Part shown: positions 17,743-24,813 of the stretch, piece after piece | How the letters are laid out: each line of letters starts with the position of its first letter | Numbering within the stretch: position 1 is the stretch's first letter | NCBI GenBank assembly: GCA_016872775.1 | Contig: VGZA01000052.1 | Span: 1 to 41,703, forward strand | DNA length: 41,703 bases | Direction of reading: 5' to 3' | Source of the DNA: Planctomycetota bacterium | Lineage (GTDB): Bacteria > Planctomycetota > Planctomycetia > Pirellulales > Pirellulaceae | Notes under the pieces: model-generated | Database searches by the model: none | Told to the model about the DNA's origin: nothing | The model's input: the letters and a program-made list of their open reading frames with translations, nothing else | Program-made: the position numbers and the translations under genes

Positions 17743-18434
17743 GAATCACACCCGCCGTCGGAGAAACCAGGTTGGCGATCGGCATCGCGGGAATCGGAGT
17801 CGAGGCAGTTGCGCAGGGCTTGCCGCGCGCGGAACAACAACAGTTTTACCGCCCCCTCGCTGCGTTTGAGCCGCTGGCCGATTTCCTGCAGTCGGAGTTG
17901 CGACTGGAATTGAAGCTCCAACGCCTCGCGTGCACTCTTTCCCAGCGATTCCAGGCATGTGGGCAGGCGAGCGACCACGTCATCGTGATCGTCGTTCCGG
18001 GGGGAAGGAGCCTCGTTGGCTTCCAGCATCAAACAGAGATCGGACCAGGCCTGTTCCCGCGAACGCAGGTTTTTCCGCACGAATTCCCGCATCACGTTTC
18101 TGGCAATCCCGATCAGCCACGCCCGCAAGTTGACACCCCGGGGAAGTCGTTCGCGCTGCAGGTAACAGCGTAGAAAGACTTCCTGGGTGATGTCCTCGGC
18201 GTGGCCGCGATCGAGTGTTCGGGCACGGACGTAACCAAAAACGGCCCGTTGGTGCTCCTCGAGCAACGTCGCAAAGGCGTCCCGATCACCGGACTGCACC
18301 GCGCGCACCAGGGCCTGCTCTGCCGTCACGCTGGTGGCAACCGAGGAACTGCGGGCCACCGTTCGCGCGGGATCGCTCACACTAGCGATTGCCTCGCGCG
18401 AAGTCAGAGGTACCAGACGGGATGCGGCATCCAT
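17739..18434 (-). CDS. ECF-type RNA polymerase sigma factor
   Basis: The 231-residue protein directs RNA polymerase to specific promoters. Region 2 spans about 45-120: 'GDRDAFATLLEEHQRAVFGY', then 'HAEDITQEVFLRCYLQ' and 'NLRAWLIGIARNVMREFVRK' contain the core-binding and -10 recognition helices. Region 4 at about 160-215 has the helix-turn-helix 'LQEIGQRLKRSEGAVKLLLFRAR'. An extra ~40 residues, Ser/Ala-rich, precede region 2; a start further in is possible. There is no SnoaL or other C-terminal extension beyond a short charged tail. It heads a two-gene unit with the giant propeller protein (4-base overlap). A plausible promoter lies 35 bases upstream. Confidence 0.93.
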   Translation of the reverse strand: MDAASRLVPLTSREAIASVSDPARTVARSSSVATSVTAEQALVRAVQSGDRDAFATLLEEHQRAVFGYVRARTLDRGHAEDITQEVFLRCYLQRERLPRGVNLRAWLIGIARNVMREFVRKNLRSREQAWSDLCLMLEANEAPSPRNDDHDDVVARLPTCLESLGKSAREALELQFQSQLRLQEIGQRLKRSEGAVKLLLFRARQALRNCLDSDSRDADRQPGFSDGGCDS

Positions 18435-18468
18435 CGGCGACGATTCTCACTCCAAAAAATTCTCCCCC

Positions 18469-18496
18469 ATTCTACCTGCCGCAAATCCGCAATCAA
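18469..18496 (-). promoter_or_regulatory. Probable promoter of the sigma factor gene
   Basis: On the minus strand TTGATT (18496-18491) and TAGAAT (18474-18469) are 16 bases apart, matching housekeeping -35/-10 elements. The start codon of the sigma factor is 35 bases downstream. Confidence 0.5.
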
Positions 18497-18559
18497 CGGC
18501 GACAGATCGGTTGTCCCGGCTTTTTCCGGAATCGGCTCGACGCGGCGCAATGAACCAAT

Positions 18560-18922
18560 TCAGACGCTATGATGGCAGCGCAGATACTGTTGCGGTACTT
18601 CAATTTTGGGGGCAACTTCGTAGGCAAACGGGCTACGATCGTATTGCCCGCAAAGCGTGGCGCGAATGTGCTCCAAGGCCCTCGCGGTATCGCACCAGCC
18701 GAAGGTGATCGATTCCACCTGGACCGGCCTGCCGCCGCGACCATCTATCTTCACCACGGCAAATTCCTGCACCCCGTCGGGACTTGTCGAATCGTTGAGG
18801 AACCAGTAGCCATCCAGTTCAAACCCGGTGCAGCAACACCAGGATGTCCCGGTCAGTTTGCAGGCGAGCTCCTCGGCCGACGCGGCCGGACAGACACACC
18901 ATCTCCGATTGCTGTGCAACAT
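18560..18922 (-). CDS. Small cysteine-rich conserved-type hypothetical protein
   Basis: The start is well defined: GGAGGA lies six bases before the ATG at 18922, giving 120 residues; the longer in-frame start at 18976 is not needed. The protein has seven to eight cysteines, including a striking 'SWCCCTGFELDGYWFLND' segment at about 30-47, 'CVCPAAS' near the N-terminus and 'FGWCDTARALEHIRATLCG' later. There is no signal peptide or membrane helix. The cysteines could bind metal, but they do not form a standard zinc-finger spacing. I do not recognise the family. It lies 125 bases upstream of the sigma factor gene on the same strand, with a separate promoter in between, so co-regulation is possible but not shown. 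Confidence 0.7.
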   Translation of the reverse strand: MLHSNRRWCVCPAASAEELACKLTGTSWCCCTGFELDGYWFLNDSTSPDGVQEFAVVKIDGRGGRPVQVESITFGWCDTARALEHIRATLCGQYDRSPFAYEVAPKIEVPQQYLRCHHSV

Positions 18923-19033
18923 CGATTTCCTCCTCGAAGCGCAGCGAGTGAACCGGTCGCGCATCGCGGGAAGCAAGCCCCCAGAATACTAAAACGGATC
19001 AGGAGGCGAAAACCGACAAAAGTCGTTAAAAAA

Positions 19034-19150
19034 GCGGGGAACGGGGAAAACGTGTCGAATGGTTCGCTTTGATTTGTGCGTCTCGAAACAAGTTTCGAGT
19101 TACGTCGTGTCTCCCCGTTCCCTGTTCCCCATAACCCGTTCCCCCGTTCT
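19034..19150. repeat. Composite inverted-repeat element with central palindrome
   Basis: An inverted GCGGGGAACGGGGAAAA copy (19034-19050) faces a direct CTCCCCGTTCCCTGTTCCCC copy (19111-19130, continuing to 19150). Between them lies the perfect palindrome CTCGAAACAAGTTTCGAG (19082-19099). A relative of the palindrome occurs inverted at 33854-33871. The element fills most of the gap between divergent genes and lies just upstream of a promoter. Confidence 0.6.
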
Positions 19151-19153
19151 GCC

Positions 19154-19182
19154 TTGACGTAATCCAGGCGCAATGATATTTA
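19154..19182 (+). promoter_or_regulatory. Probable promoter for the tandem beta-barrel-like genes
   Basis: TTGACG (19154-19159) and TATTTA (19177-19182) are separated by exactly 17 bases. The element sits 64 bases before the ATG at 19246 and directly after the composite repeat. Confidence 0.5.
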
Positions 19183-19245
19183 CCTCCTCGGGAAGAACTT
19201 ACTCTTTTCGGCACTCGTCCTGTCGGGCTTGAAGAAATCGGCTGC

Positions 19246-20586
19246 ATGCTAGCGTACACGCTGCGGACTTTGGTGTTGGCGGGGGCGCTCTTGAGCGTCG
19301 CGACATCGCTCCCTGCGCAGGTGACGCGTTTACCGCCCGCGAACAATCCCAACACCATGGTGCCGATCCAGCCGCCCGGCACAGCTTTCGGAGGTGGCAA
19401 TCTACCTTCAGGCGCGACTCTTGGGGTTCCGCAGTTTGACCCTTACGCCAGCGCACCCAACGTTGGTGCGCCCGGAACGTTATTTCCCGGTCGGCAGCCG
19501 GCGCCGCCCGGCTGGGGACAGCCGGTATACGGCCAGCCAAATTGGGGTCAACCGTTGGGAACAACGGGCGCGCCGCCGTTCGGGTCGCCGGCGAACAGCG
19601 GGCCATACGGCCCCTTCGGAAGCGGCACGGGAGATACCACGACTTGGGCCTCGACCAGCCCCCCATGGCGCAACGGTGCCTATGGTGGGGGGATGAATTC
19701 GAATCCTTCCGCCTTTCCAGGACAATCGCCTAATTCGCTTTTCCCCGACGGATTTAATCTCTGGGGCCAGGGGGGGCCCGCGGGGGAACCGCCGCTTCGG
19801 CTGTTCGAGAACCTGCGAGGCCGCCACACGTTTCTGGCAGGCTCCGACGGACGGGAAATGAATATTAGTGACACGGAGGTCGAAACGACGCTGCAATTGC
19901 CAAATTTTCTCGGCCTGGGACAAACGCTGCAGGTGACGCCCGGATTCGGAATCCACCTTTGGGACGGCCCGCAGCCGCCATCACGGGCCGACATGCCAGG
20001 CGTGGCCTATTCGACGTTCGTCGAGGGTGCGTTCCGCACCGATACGGCGCGATCGTTCGGCGCCGATGTGAGTGTCAGCGTCGGCGTCTATTCCGACTTC
20101 AATGCGGTGACCACGGAGAGTATCCGGATTCAAACCTACTCGTTCGGCTGGGTACGATTGACTCCGGCGCTGACATTAAAAGCGGGGATGAACTACATCG
20201 ATCGCGTCGATCTGGCCTTGCTGCCGATCGTGGGTCTTTACTGGGAACCGAACCCCCAATTGCGTCTCGACATTACATTCCCGCGCCCGAAACTGGCTCG
20301 ATCGCTGGGTACGGTTGGAACGACCGACTATTGGATTTACATCGCCGGCGAATATGGCGGCGGTTCGTGGACCATCGAGCACTCTCATGATGGCGGACCG
20401 TCGGATCAGGTGGACATTAACGACATTCGATTGGCGCTGGGCCTGGACTTCGTGAATCAGCGCAGGTTGCGCGGCAACTTCGAAGTCGGCTGGGTGACGG
20501 AACGTCGATTGGAATATCGGCATCTGCCGGGCGAGAACGAGTCGCTGCGCGACACCTACATGTTGCGACTGGGACTGGTTTATTAA
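19246..20586 (+). CDS. Exported beta-barrel-like protein, paralogue 1
   Basis: The 446-residue product has a signal peptide (residues 1-24, 'TLVLAGALLSVATSLPAQ'), then a ~150-residue Pro/Gly/Asn-rich low-complexity linker ('PPGWGQPVYGQPNWGQP'). From about 190 onward it has alternating beta-strand sequence ending in 'DTYMLRLGLVY', with an aromatic C-terminal residue as in outer membrane barrels. It shares the core 'LLPIVGLYWEPNPQLRLDIT', 'FPRPKLA' and 'DYWIYIAGEYGGGSW' with the next gene. It resembles outer-membrane beta-barrel families such as DUF6268, a tentative match. Transport or structural roles are unknown. A weak Shine-Dalgarno sequence (GAAGAAA) precedes the ATG. Only 16 bases separate it from its paralogue, so they likely form an operon. 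Confidence 0.7.
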   Translation: MLAYTLRTLVLAGALLSVATSLPAQVTRLPPANNPNTMVPIQPPGTAFGGGNLPSGATLGVPQFDPYASAPNVGAPGTLFPGRQPAPPGWGQPVYGQPNWGQPLGTTGAPPFGSPANSGPYGPFGSGTGDTTTWASTSPPWRNGAYGGGMNSNPSAFPGQSPNSLFPDGFNLWGQGGPAGEPPLRLFENLRGRHTFLAGSDGREMNISDTEVETTLQLPNFLGLGQTLQVTPGFGIHLWDGPQPPSRADMPGVAYSTFVEGAFRTDTARSFGADVSVSVGVYSDFNAVTTESIRIQTYSFGWVRLTPALTLKAGMNYIDRVDLALLPIVGLYWEPNPQLRLDITFPRPKLARSLGTVGTTDYWIYIAGEYGGGSWTIEHSHDGGPSDQVDINDIRLALGLDFVNQRRLRGNFEVGWVTERRLEYRHLPGENESLRDTYMLRLGLVY

Positions 20587-20602
20587 CGGGGAGCAGCGCC
20601 GG

Positions 20603-21730
20603 ATGTCGCGTCGAACGGGAAAATGCAGGGGGCCGCTTTCGGCGATTCGAGGCGGCATCTGGCTTCCTGTCTGTGGATTGGCGCTCTGCTGCTCGATTCT
20701 CACGGCGCGGGCCATGCCCGACGACGGTGCACGGGCCGAAGCGCCAGGCCCGATCGGGGCATCGAACGCATCCGCGGATCCCCGCGGCAGCCAGGAATGG
20801 CTTGAGCCCCGCGCCGCCGCGGAGTTAGCGCAGCGAACGGCTACGGTGCCCGGCGCAGCGCCGACGGACGATTTTCTGCGTCCTTTCCCAGGGGAGTATT
20901 TTCCGCCGCCGGACGACGACTGGCTTGCCTGCGACCCAAAACTTTCCAGCTTCAAGAGCGGCTTCTTTCAAAAGCTCTCTTTGCAAGGCACCTGGCTCGA
21001 CCGTGGCCATGCCGACGATCTGGGCATTACGGAAGTCGAACTCTTCGCGACCTTCGCGCTGCCGATGCCGGTGAAAGAATGGCCGATGCTGATCACGCCC
21101 TACTTTAACCAGCGCCTTCTGACCGGCCCCAATGCGCCCGACTTGCCGGCGACGCTCTACGAGACCTACGTGGAATTCCTCTGGGTGCCGCGATTCAATG
21201 AACGGCTGATTGGCATCCTGGGAGTGGCTCCCAGTGTTTACAGCGATTTCCAGGCCAGTGACGCTGACGGGTTTCGACTTACGGGCAAGGGCCTGGTCCG
21301 TTACGATATTGTGCCCGATCGTTGGCAGCTGCTCGCGGGCGTATTGTATTTGAATCGCGATGACATCCGTCTGCTGCCGGCCGGTGGAATCACCTGGACC
21401 CCGAACGACGACATCCGTTACGAACTGATCTTTCCGCGACCCAAGCTTGCGCACCGCATCAGCTTCACGAATACCTCGGAAGACTGGGTCTATGTTGCCG
21501 GGGAATTTGGCGGCAATTCGTTCGCCGTCCTGCGCGACAGCGGGCTGCAAGACAAAGTGACGCTGCGCGACATGCGATTTCTAGTGGGCTGGGAGCGCAA
21601 ACGCAACGGCGGCGCGGGAATTCGTTTCGAGGCGGGATATGTGTTTGCCCGAAGCATCGAATTCCGATCGGGGACTCCCGACGTGGAACCCGATCCGACG
21701 ATTCTGTTGCGCGCGGGAATCGCGTTCTGA
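20603..21730 (+). CDS. Exported beta-barrel-like protein, paralogue 2
   Basis: The 375-residue product has an N-terminal signal peptide with a long n-region ('LPVCGLALCCSILTARA', cleavage near residue 38). It lacks the Pro/Gly-rich linker of its upstream paralogue. The C-terminal ~270 residues align with it: 'LLPAGGITWTPNDDIRYELI', 'FPRPKLAHRI', 'EDWVYVAGEFGGNSF', and the final 'TILLRAGIAF' ends in Phe, typical of outer membrane barrels. The conserved 'FPRPKLA' and '[YF]IAGE[YF]GG' motifs could be used as a family signature. Function is unknown; the tandem duplication and 16-base spacing suggest joint expression. A cysteine pair in the signal peptide ('LCCS') could in principle be a lipobox, but the context is poor. 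Confidence 0.7.
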   Translation: MSRRTGKCRGPLSAIRGGIWLPVCGLALCCSILTARAMPDDGARAEAPGPIGASNASADPRGSQEWLEPRAAAELAQRTATVPGAAPTDDFLRPFPGEYFPPPDDDWLACDPKLSSFKSGFFQKLSLQGTWLDRGHADDLGITEVELFATFALPMPVKEWPMLITPYFNQRLLTGPNAPDLPATLYETYVEFLWVPRFNERLIGILGVAPSVYSDFQASDADGFRLTGKGLVRYDIVPDRWQLLAGVLYLNRDDIRLLPAGGITWTPNDDIRYELIFPRPKLAHRISFTNTSEDWVYVAGEFGGNSFAVLRDSGLQDKVTLRDMRFLVGWERKRNGGAGIRFEAGYVFARSIEFRSGTPDVEPDPTILLRAGIAF

Positions 21731-21747
21731 TCGAGCAACCTGTTCCC

Positions 21748-21810
21748 GAGAAGTGGACCCCAAAAACTGGTCCAGCGGCGAAGACGCAAATTTTTCGGGG
21801 TCCACTTCTC
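21748..21810. repeat. 63-bp palindromic element with IS3-like terminal repeats (possible MITE)
   Basis: GAGAAGTGGACCCC at 21748-21761 is exactly repeated in inverted form at 21797-21810. The match continues inward for about six more bases with one mismatch. The outer sequence, GTGGACCCCAAAAACTGG, resembles the ends of IS3-family insertion sequences. There is no room for a transposase and no clear target duplication. It could alternatively serve as a terminator 18 bases after the paralogue-2 stop. Confidence 0.5.
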
Positions 21811-21866
21811 TTGGTCGCAGCTCGCATCTGTTGTGGCGACAAACAAACAGTATCTCCTGGTACGAG

Positions 21867-21915
21867 CTTGCAACCGCACTCTTAGCTGCGAAGCGGCTAA
21901 GAGTGGTGTAGCAAG
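21867..21915. repeat. Imperfect 20-bp stem hairpin
   Basis: CACTCTTAGC (21877-21886) pairs perfectly with GCTAAGAGTG (21896-21905) around a nine-base loop. The stem extends outward with three mismatches to CTTGC / GCAAG at the ends. It may be a dispersed hairpin repeat or part of an RNA structure; no T-run follows. Confidence 0.45.
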
Positions 21916-22073
21916 CGGCGCAGTTCCGATCGCAAGAGCTGACGCTGGGGTCACCGTTGCTGATGAGCCTGCTTCCGGATCGTTGGGCGGCGCTGCATCC
22001 ACAGCACTATCGTCTGCAGGCCGCTATCACGGGCAACCACCCCTACGCCCAACTCGCCCGAGTCGCCAGCTGA
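21912..22073 (+). pseudogene. Possible orphan 3' gene fragment
   Basis: The frame from 21912 to the TGA at 22071 gives 53 codons with ordinary protein-like composition: 'LLMSLLPDRWAALHPQHYRL' then 'QAAITGNHPYAQLARVAS'. It has no start codon with a Shine-Dalgarno sequence and a stop lies immediately upstream, next to the hairpin and IS-like palindrome. It reads like the C-terminus of a lost protein; I do not recognise the family, and chance coding is possible. The rest of the 21731-22134 gap shows nothing else but repeats. Confidence 0.25.
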
Positions 22074-22077
22074 TTAA

Positions 22078-22102
22078 CCCCGGCCGAATCCCACGGTCGG
22101 GG
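22078..22102 (-). terminator. Terminator-like hairpin after the epimerase gene
   Basis: CCCCGGCCG (22078-22086) pairs with CGGTCGGGG (22094-22102), with one G-T pair. On the minus strand the stem lies about 33 bases after the epimerase stop and is followed by TTAATC, a weak U-tract. Confidence 0.4.
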
Positions 22103-22134
22103 TGCCAACCCGAAGTCCTGGCTTTGACAACGTA

Positions 22135-23094
22135 CTATTGAGTCCGGGCACCGATGCGGACCTGCATTTCGACGGCACAGCCAGGCGGCAAACTGCGCCA
22201 GCCAAGATCGGAGTCCCTCTTGCGCAAGTGAGCGGCTCCCGGCACGCACGTATACGGCTCGATACAGAGCGCCTCGCGGTGGGGTGGGTTGTAGACCACC
22301 AGTTCGCGAAAGTCTTCTCCGAAGTCGATCCAAATCTGTCGCCCACTCGCCGGCTCGTCCACGGTGCAGCGGCATCGTCCCGCCGCAAAGTCCAGCCCGC
22401 CAAAGACGTTGTCCAAGGCAAGGTCGCCAAAACGGATCCCCTGAACCAGGCGAGGGTCCGCCGGCGACGAATTTCCGGTCGCGATCAGCGACTGCAATTC
22501 CCATTCGCTGTTAACGGGCAACCGCACGACGCAAGAATCGGCTGCTGAGGGCGGGGGCGCCAGCGGCAGGCGAAAATAGGGATGGATCCCGAACCCGAAC
22601 GGCAACGGCAGATCGCCCGGATTGTCGAATCGATAAAGCGCGGTCAAGGTGCAGCCGGCAATCGAATAGGTCGCGGTAATGCGGAAGTCGCTCGGCCAAA
22701 GCTTCGCAAGCTGCGGTTCGTCGCGATGCGCGTGGAATGTCCCGGTCACCGAGTGCCGCGATTGATCGACGATCCGCCAGGCTCGATCGAGCACGAAACC
22801 GTGGATTGCGTTGCCGCGTCCATCGTTCTCGGGCAAGTTCCAAGTCTGGTTGTTCCAGTGAAACAATCCACCCTGGAGTCGTCCGGGAAACGGAAACAAG
22901 ATCGGGATGCCGCTGCCGGAAGGCCGCTGGCCTCCGTCAGCAAACCGGTCGGCTGCCCAGAGCAGGTTCCAATCGCCGTGCCGACCGCCGCCATCGTCCA
23001 TCGACAAGGTCAATTCGAACAGATTGAAACCGAACTGAGGCGCGATGCGGGCCCGCATGCCCCGGGAGTCATCCTGGATTGTGATGATGTTCAT
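22135..23094 (-). CDS. Aldose 1-epimerase family protein
   Basis: The 319-residue protein fits the galactose mutarotase-like fold, which interconverts alpha and beta anomers of aldoses. Family sequences seen are 'GSGIPILFPFPGRLQGG' (~60-77), 'NAIHGFVLDRAWRI' with the conserved His (~96-110), 'FGFGIHPYFRLP' with a second conserved His (~175), and an acidic residue in the C-terminal 'EPYTCVPGA' region that may act as the general base. Length is typical. Its ATG overlaps the stop of the upstream dehydrogenase by ATGA, so the two are co-translated. The sugar substrate cannot be told from sequence; it might be a more distant member acting on other sugars. Confidence 0.87.
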   Translation of the reverse strand: MNIITIQDDSRGMRARIAPQFGFNLFELTLSMDDGGGRHGDWNLLWAADRFADGGQRPSGSGIPILFPFPGRLQGGLFHWNNQTWNLPENDGRGNAIHGFVLDRAWRIVDQSRHSVTGTFHAHRDEPQLAKLWPSDFRITATYSIAGCTLTALYRFDNPGDLPLPFGFGIHPYFRLPLAPPPSAADSCVVRLPVNSEWELQSLIATGNSSPADPRLVQGIRFGDLALDNVFGGLDFAAGRCRCTVDEPASGRQIWIDFGEDFRELVVYNPPHREALCIEPYTCVPGAAHLRKRDSDLGWRSLPPGCAVEMQVRIGARTQ

Positions 23095-24152
23095 CTCGGC
23101 AATTCCCCGCGATAGACGACGCCGAACTTGTCAGCGGCACGGACCAGTTGCTTCCAGTTCTCTTCGTCGAGTTCAATTCCTTCGCGCAGGCGTTGGGCCA
23201 GCGACACACGTTCGGGATCACCTGGGAGCGTAATCTGCCGCACGCCATCGACGCGCGGGCACGAACGCTGGTAGGCGACAAGCTGGCGCACTTCGTCGCG
23301 AAAATGGTCGCGCCCGCCGAAGGCGCTCGGATCGATCAACAGCATGAAAACACAATTTCCTTTTTTGGGATACGGAATCTCCCGCGCGCAGACGCCTCCC
23401 GACAATGCGCCCGTGAGTATTTCGATCATCAATCCGAGGCCGAAACCTTTATACGATTGCGCCCCGCCCATCGGCAGGATCGAACCGGGCGGATTGCCGT
23501 ACAGGGTATTCGGGTCGTTGGTTGGTCGGCCTTCGCTGTCCAACAGCCAACCGTCGGGCACAGGCTGACCGGCGATTTTCTTGACCCGGACTTTGCCTTC
23601 GGCGGTCGCGCTGGTGCTGAAATCAAGGATCAGCGGCTGGTCGTCGCACGGCGCGCCGATCGCCAGCGGATTGGTGCTCAGGCGGGGTGACTTTCCGCCG
23701 GGCGGCGCCACGCGAACCGCCGCGCCGTGGGAATTGACCATCAGCATCGAGACCAGGCCGCGGGCCGCGGCCTGCTCGCAATACTCCCCCAGCCGTCCGA
23801 TATGTCCGCAGTGAATCAGCGTCCCGATCGCCAGCCCATCGGACTGCGTCTTGGCCGCCAATCGATCGAGCAGATCGCGCGCCTGGACTTGCCCGAAACC
23901 CCAATGCGCGTCGGCGACGACGCGCGTTGGCGATTCCTGAAGCAGTTCGAACGGGGCGCGGGAAACGACTTCACCGTCCGCCAGTGCCTGGATGTAGAAT
24001 GGCAGACGCATCACGCCATGCGATTCGTAGCCGCAGAGATTCGCGTTGACCAGACTGGCGGCGACAACTTCCGCTTCGTGGGGTGCGGCCCCGGCCGCGC
24101 TGAGCAGATCGCGCGAGAAGGACTCCAGCGGCAAGGCATTCAATTTTGGCAT
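23091..24152 (-). CDS. Malate/L-lactate dehydrogenase family (Ldh2-type) oxidoreductase
   Basis: The 353-residue product belongs to the NAD(P)-dependent Ldh2 family, which reduces or oxidises 2-oxo/2-hydroxy acids such as malate, L-lactate or ureidoglycolate. Typical signs are 'NLCGYESHGVMRLPFYIQAL' near residues 38-57 (conserved SHG), 'VRVAPPGGKSPRLSTNPLAI', 'DFSTSATAEGKVRVKKIAG' and 'SYKGFGLGLMIEILTGALSG'. I chose ATG at 24152 because GGAG lies about nine bases upstream, inside the trmL end; an in-frame start at 24227 would overlap trmL. The gap to trmL is five bases and the 3' end overlaps the epimerase gene by four, so the three likely form one transcript. Substrate is uncertain. Confidence 0.9.
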   Translation of the reverse strand: MPKLNALPLESFSRDLLSAAGAAPHEAEVVAASLVNANLCGYESHGVMRLPFYIQALADGEVVSRAPFELLQESPTRVVADAHWGFGQVQARDLLDRLAAKTQSDGLAIGTLIHCGHIGRLGEYCEQAAARGLVSMLMVNSHGAAVRVAPPGGKSPRLSTNPLAIGAPCDDQPLILDFSTSATAEGKVRVKKIAGQPVPDGWLLDSEGRPTNDPNTLYGNPPGSILPMGGAQSYKGFGLGLMIEILTGALSGGVCAREIPYPKKGNCVFMLLIDPSAFGGRDHFRDEVRQLVAYQRSCPRVDGVRQITLPGDPERVSLAQRLREGIELDEENWKQLVRAADKFGVVYRGELPR

Positions 24153-24157
24153 CGGCG

Positions 24158-24670
24158 TTAACTCCAAGGTGAGGCGGACGGATCGGGCGGGCTGTCTGGC
24201 GACGCGTCGAATTCCAACTGTCGGCAAGCTTCATAGGCGGCGATCGCCACCGAATTCGAGAGGTTCAGGCTGCGGACCTGGGGGCGGATTGGGATTTTCA
24301 AGAGCTTATCCGCGTAGCGGGCCAGCATCGCCGGCGGCAAGCCGGACGTTTCGCTGCCAAAGACCAGGGCATCTCCCGGGGCGAAACGGGTGTCCCAGAT
24401 CGACCGCGTACCGGACTTGGAAAAGAACCAGAAGCGTCGGCCTTCGAGGCGGTGTTCGACTTCTTCCCAGCGATCCACGACATCCCACTCCAAGTGTTCC
24501 CAATAGTCAAGCCCGGCTCGGCGCCGCGTTTTTTCGTCGATGCGAAATCCCAATGGCCGTACCAGCCAGAGTTTCGCGCCCACGGCGACACAAGTGCGCC
24601 CGACCGCGCCGGTATTGGGCGGGATCTCCGGTTGGTGCAAGATGACATGCAGTCGAGGTTCGTAAAGCAC
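24158..24670 (-). CDS. trmL: tRNA (cytidine/uridine-2'-O-)-methyltransferase, TrmL type
   Basis: The 170-residue SPOUT enzyme methylates the ribose of the wobble base 34 in tRNA-Leu isoacceptors in bacteria where studied, using S-adenosylmethionine. The three SpoU motifs are present: 'PEIPPNTGAVGRTCVAVG' (residues 14-31), 'DALVFGSETSGLPP' (~100-113) and 'IPIRPQVRSLNLSNSVAIAA' (~126-145). Length and lack of an N-terminal RNA-binding domain fit TrmL rather than larger SpoU enzymes. The start codon is GTG at 24670 with no strong Shine-Dalgarno sequence; no internal Met offers an alternative. It is the first gene of the minus-strand trio and is divergent from the metallohydrolase gene at 24814. 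The C-terminal tail is Pro/Ser-rich. Confidence 0.92.
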   Translation of the reverse strand: MLYEPRLHVILHQPEIPPNTGAVGRTCVAVGAKLWLVRPLGFRIDEKTRRRAGLDYWEHLEWDVVDRWEEVEHRLEGRRFWFFSKSGTRSIWDTRFAPGDALVFGSETSGLPPAMLARYADKLLKIPIRPQVRSLNLSNSVAIAAYEACRQLEFDASPDSPPDPSASPWS

Positions 24671-24711
24671 AGAAACGGGATACCAGCGGACGAGGTCGCC
24701 GTCAAGGCGGT

Positions 24712-24738
24712 GCCTGCCTCGCCTGCCTCGCCTGCTTG
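24712..24738. repeat. Short tandem repeat, three 9-mers
   Basis: GCCTGCCTC occurs at 24712-24720 and 24721-24729, followed by a degenerate third copy (GCCTGCTTG) that runs into the -35 region of the promoter at 24743. It lies in the divergent gap between trmL and the metallohydrolase gene and could arise by slippage. Confidence 0.6.
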
Positions 24739-24742
24739 ACCT

Positions 24743-24772
24743 TTGACCGCCTGCAACGCTTAGCGTTAGAAT
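24743..24772 (+). promoter_or_regulatory. Probable promoter of the metallohydrolase gene
   Basis: TTGACC (24743-24748) and TAGAAT (24767-24772) are 18 bases apart, close to the sigma-70 consensus. The predicted transcript start near 24780 rules out the far upstream start at 24736 and supports the ATG at 24814. Confidence 0.55.
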
Positions 24773-24813
24773 CAGGCCACCGGATGCCAGGACTTTATCG
24801 GGAGGTCAAGATC

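Noticed and set aside
24712-24738. Tandem 9-mers as regulatory iterons
   Set aside because: Only two exact copies and one degenerate copy; slippage is a simpler explanation and no replication or regulator gene is nearby.
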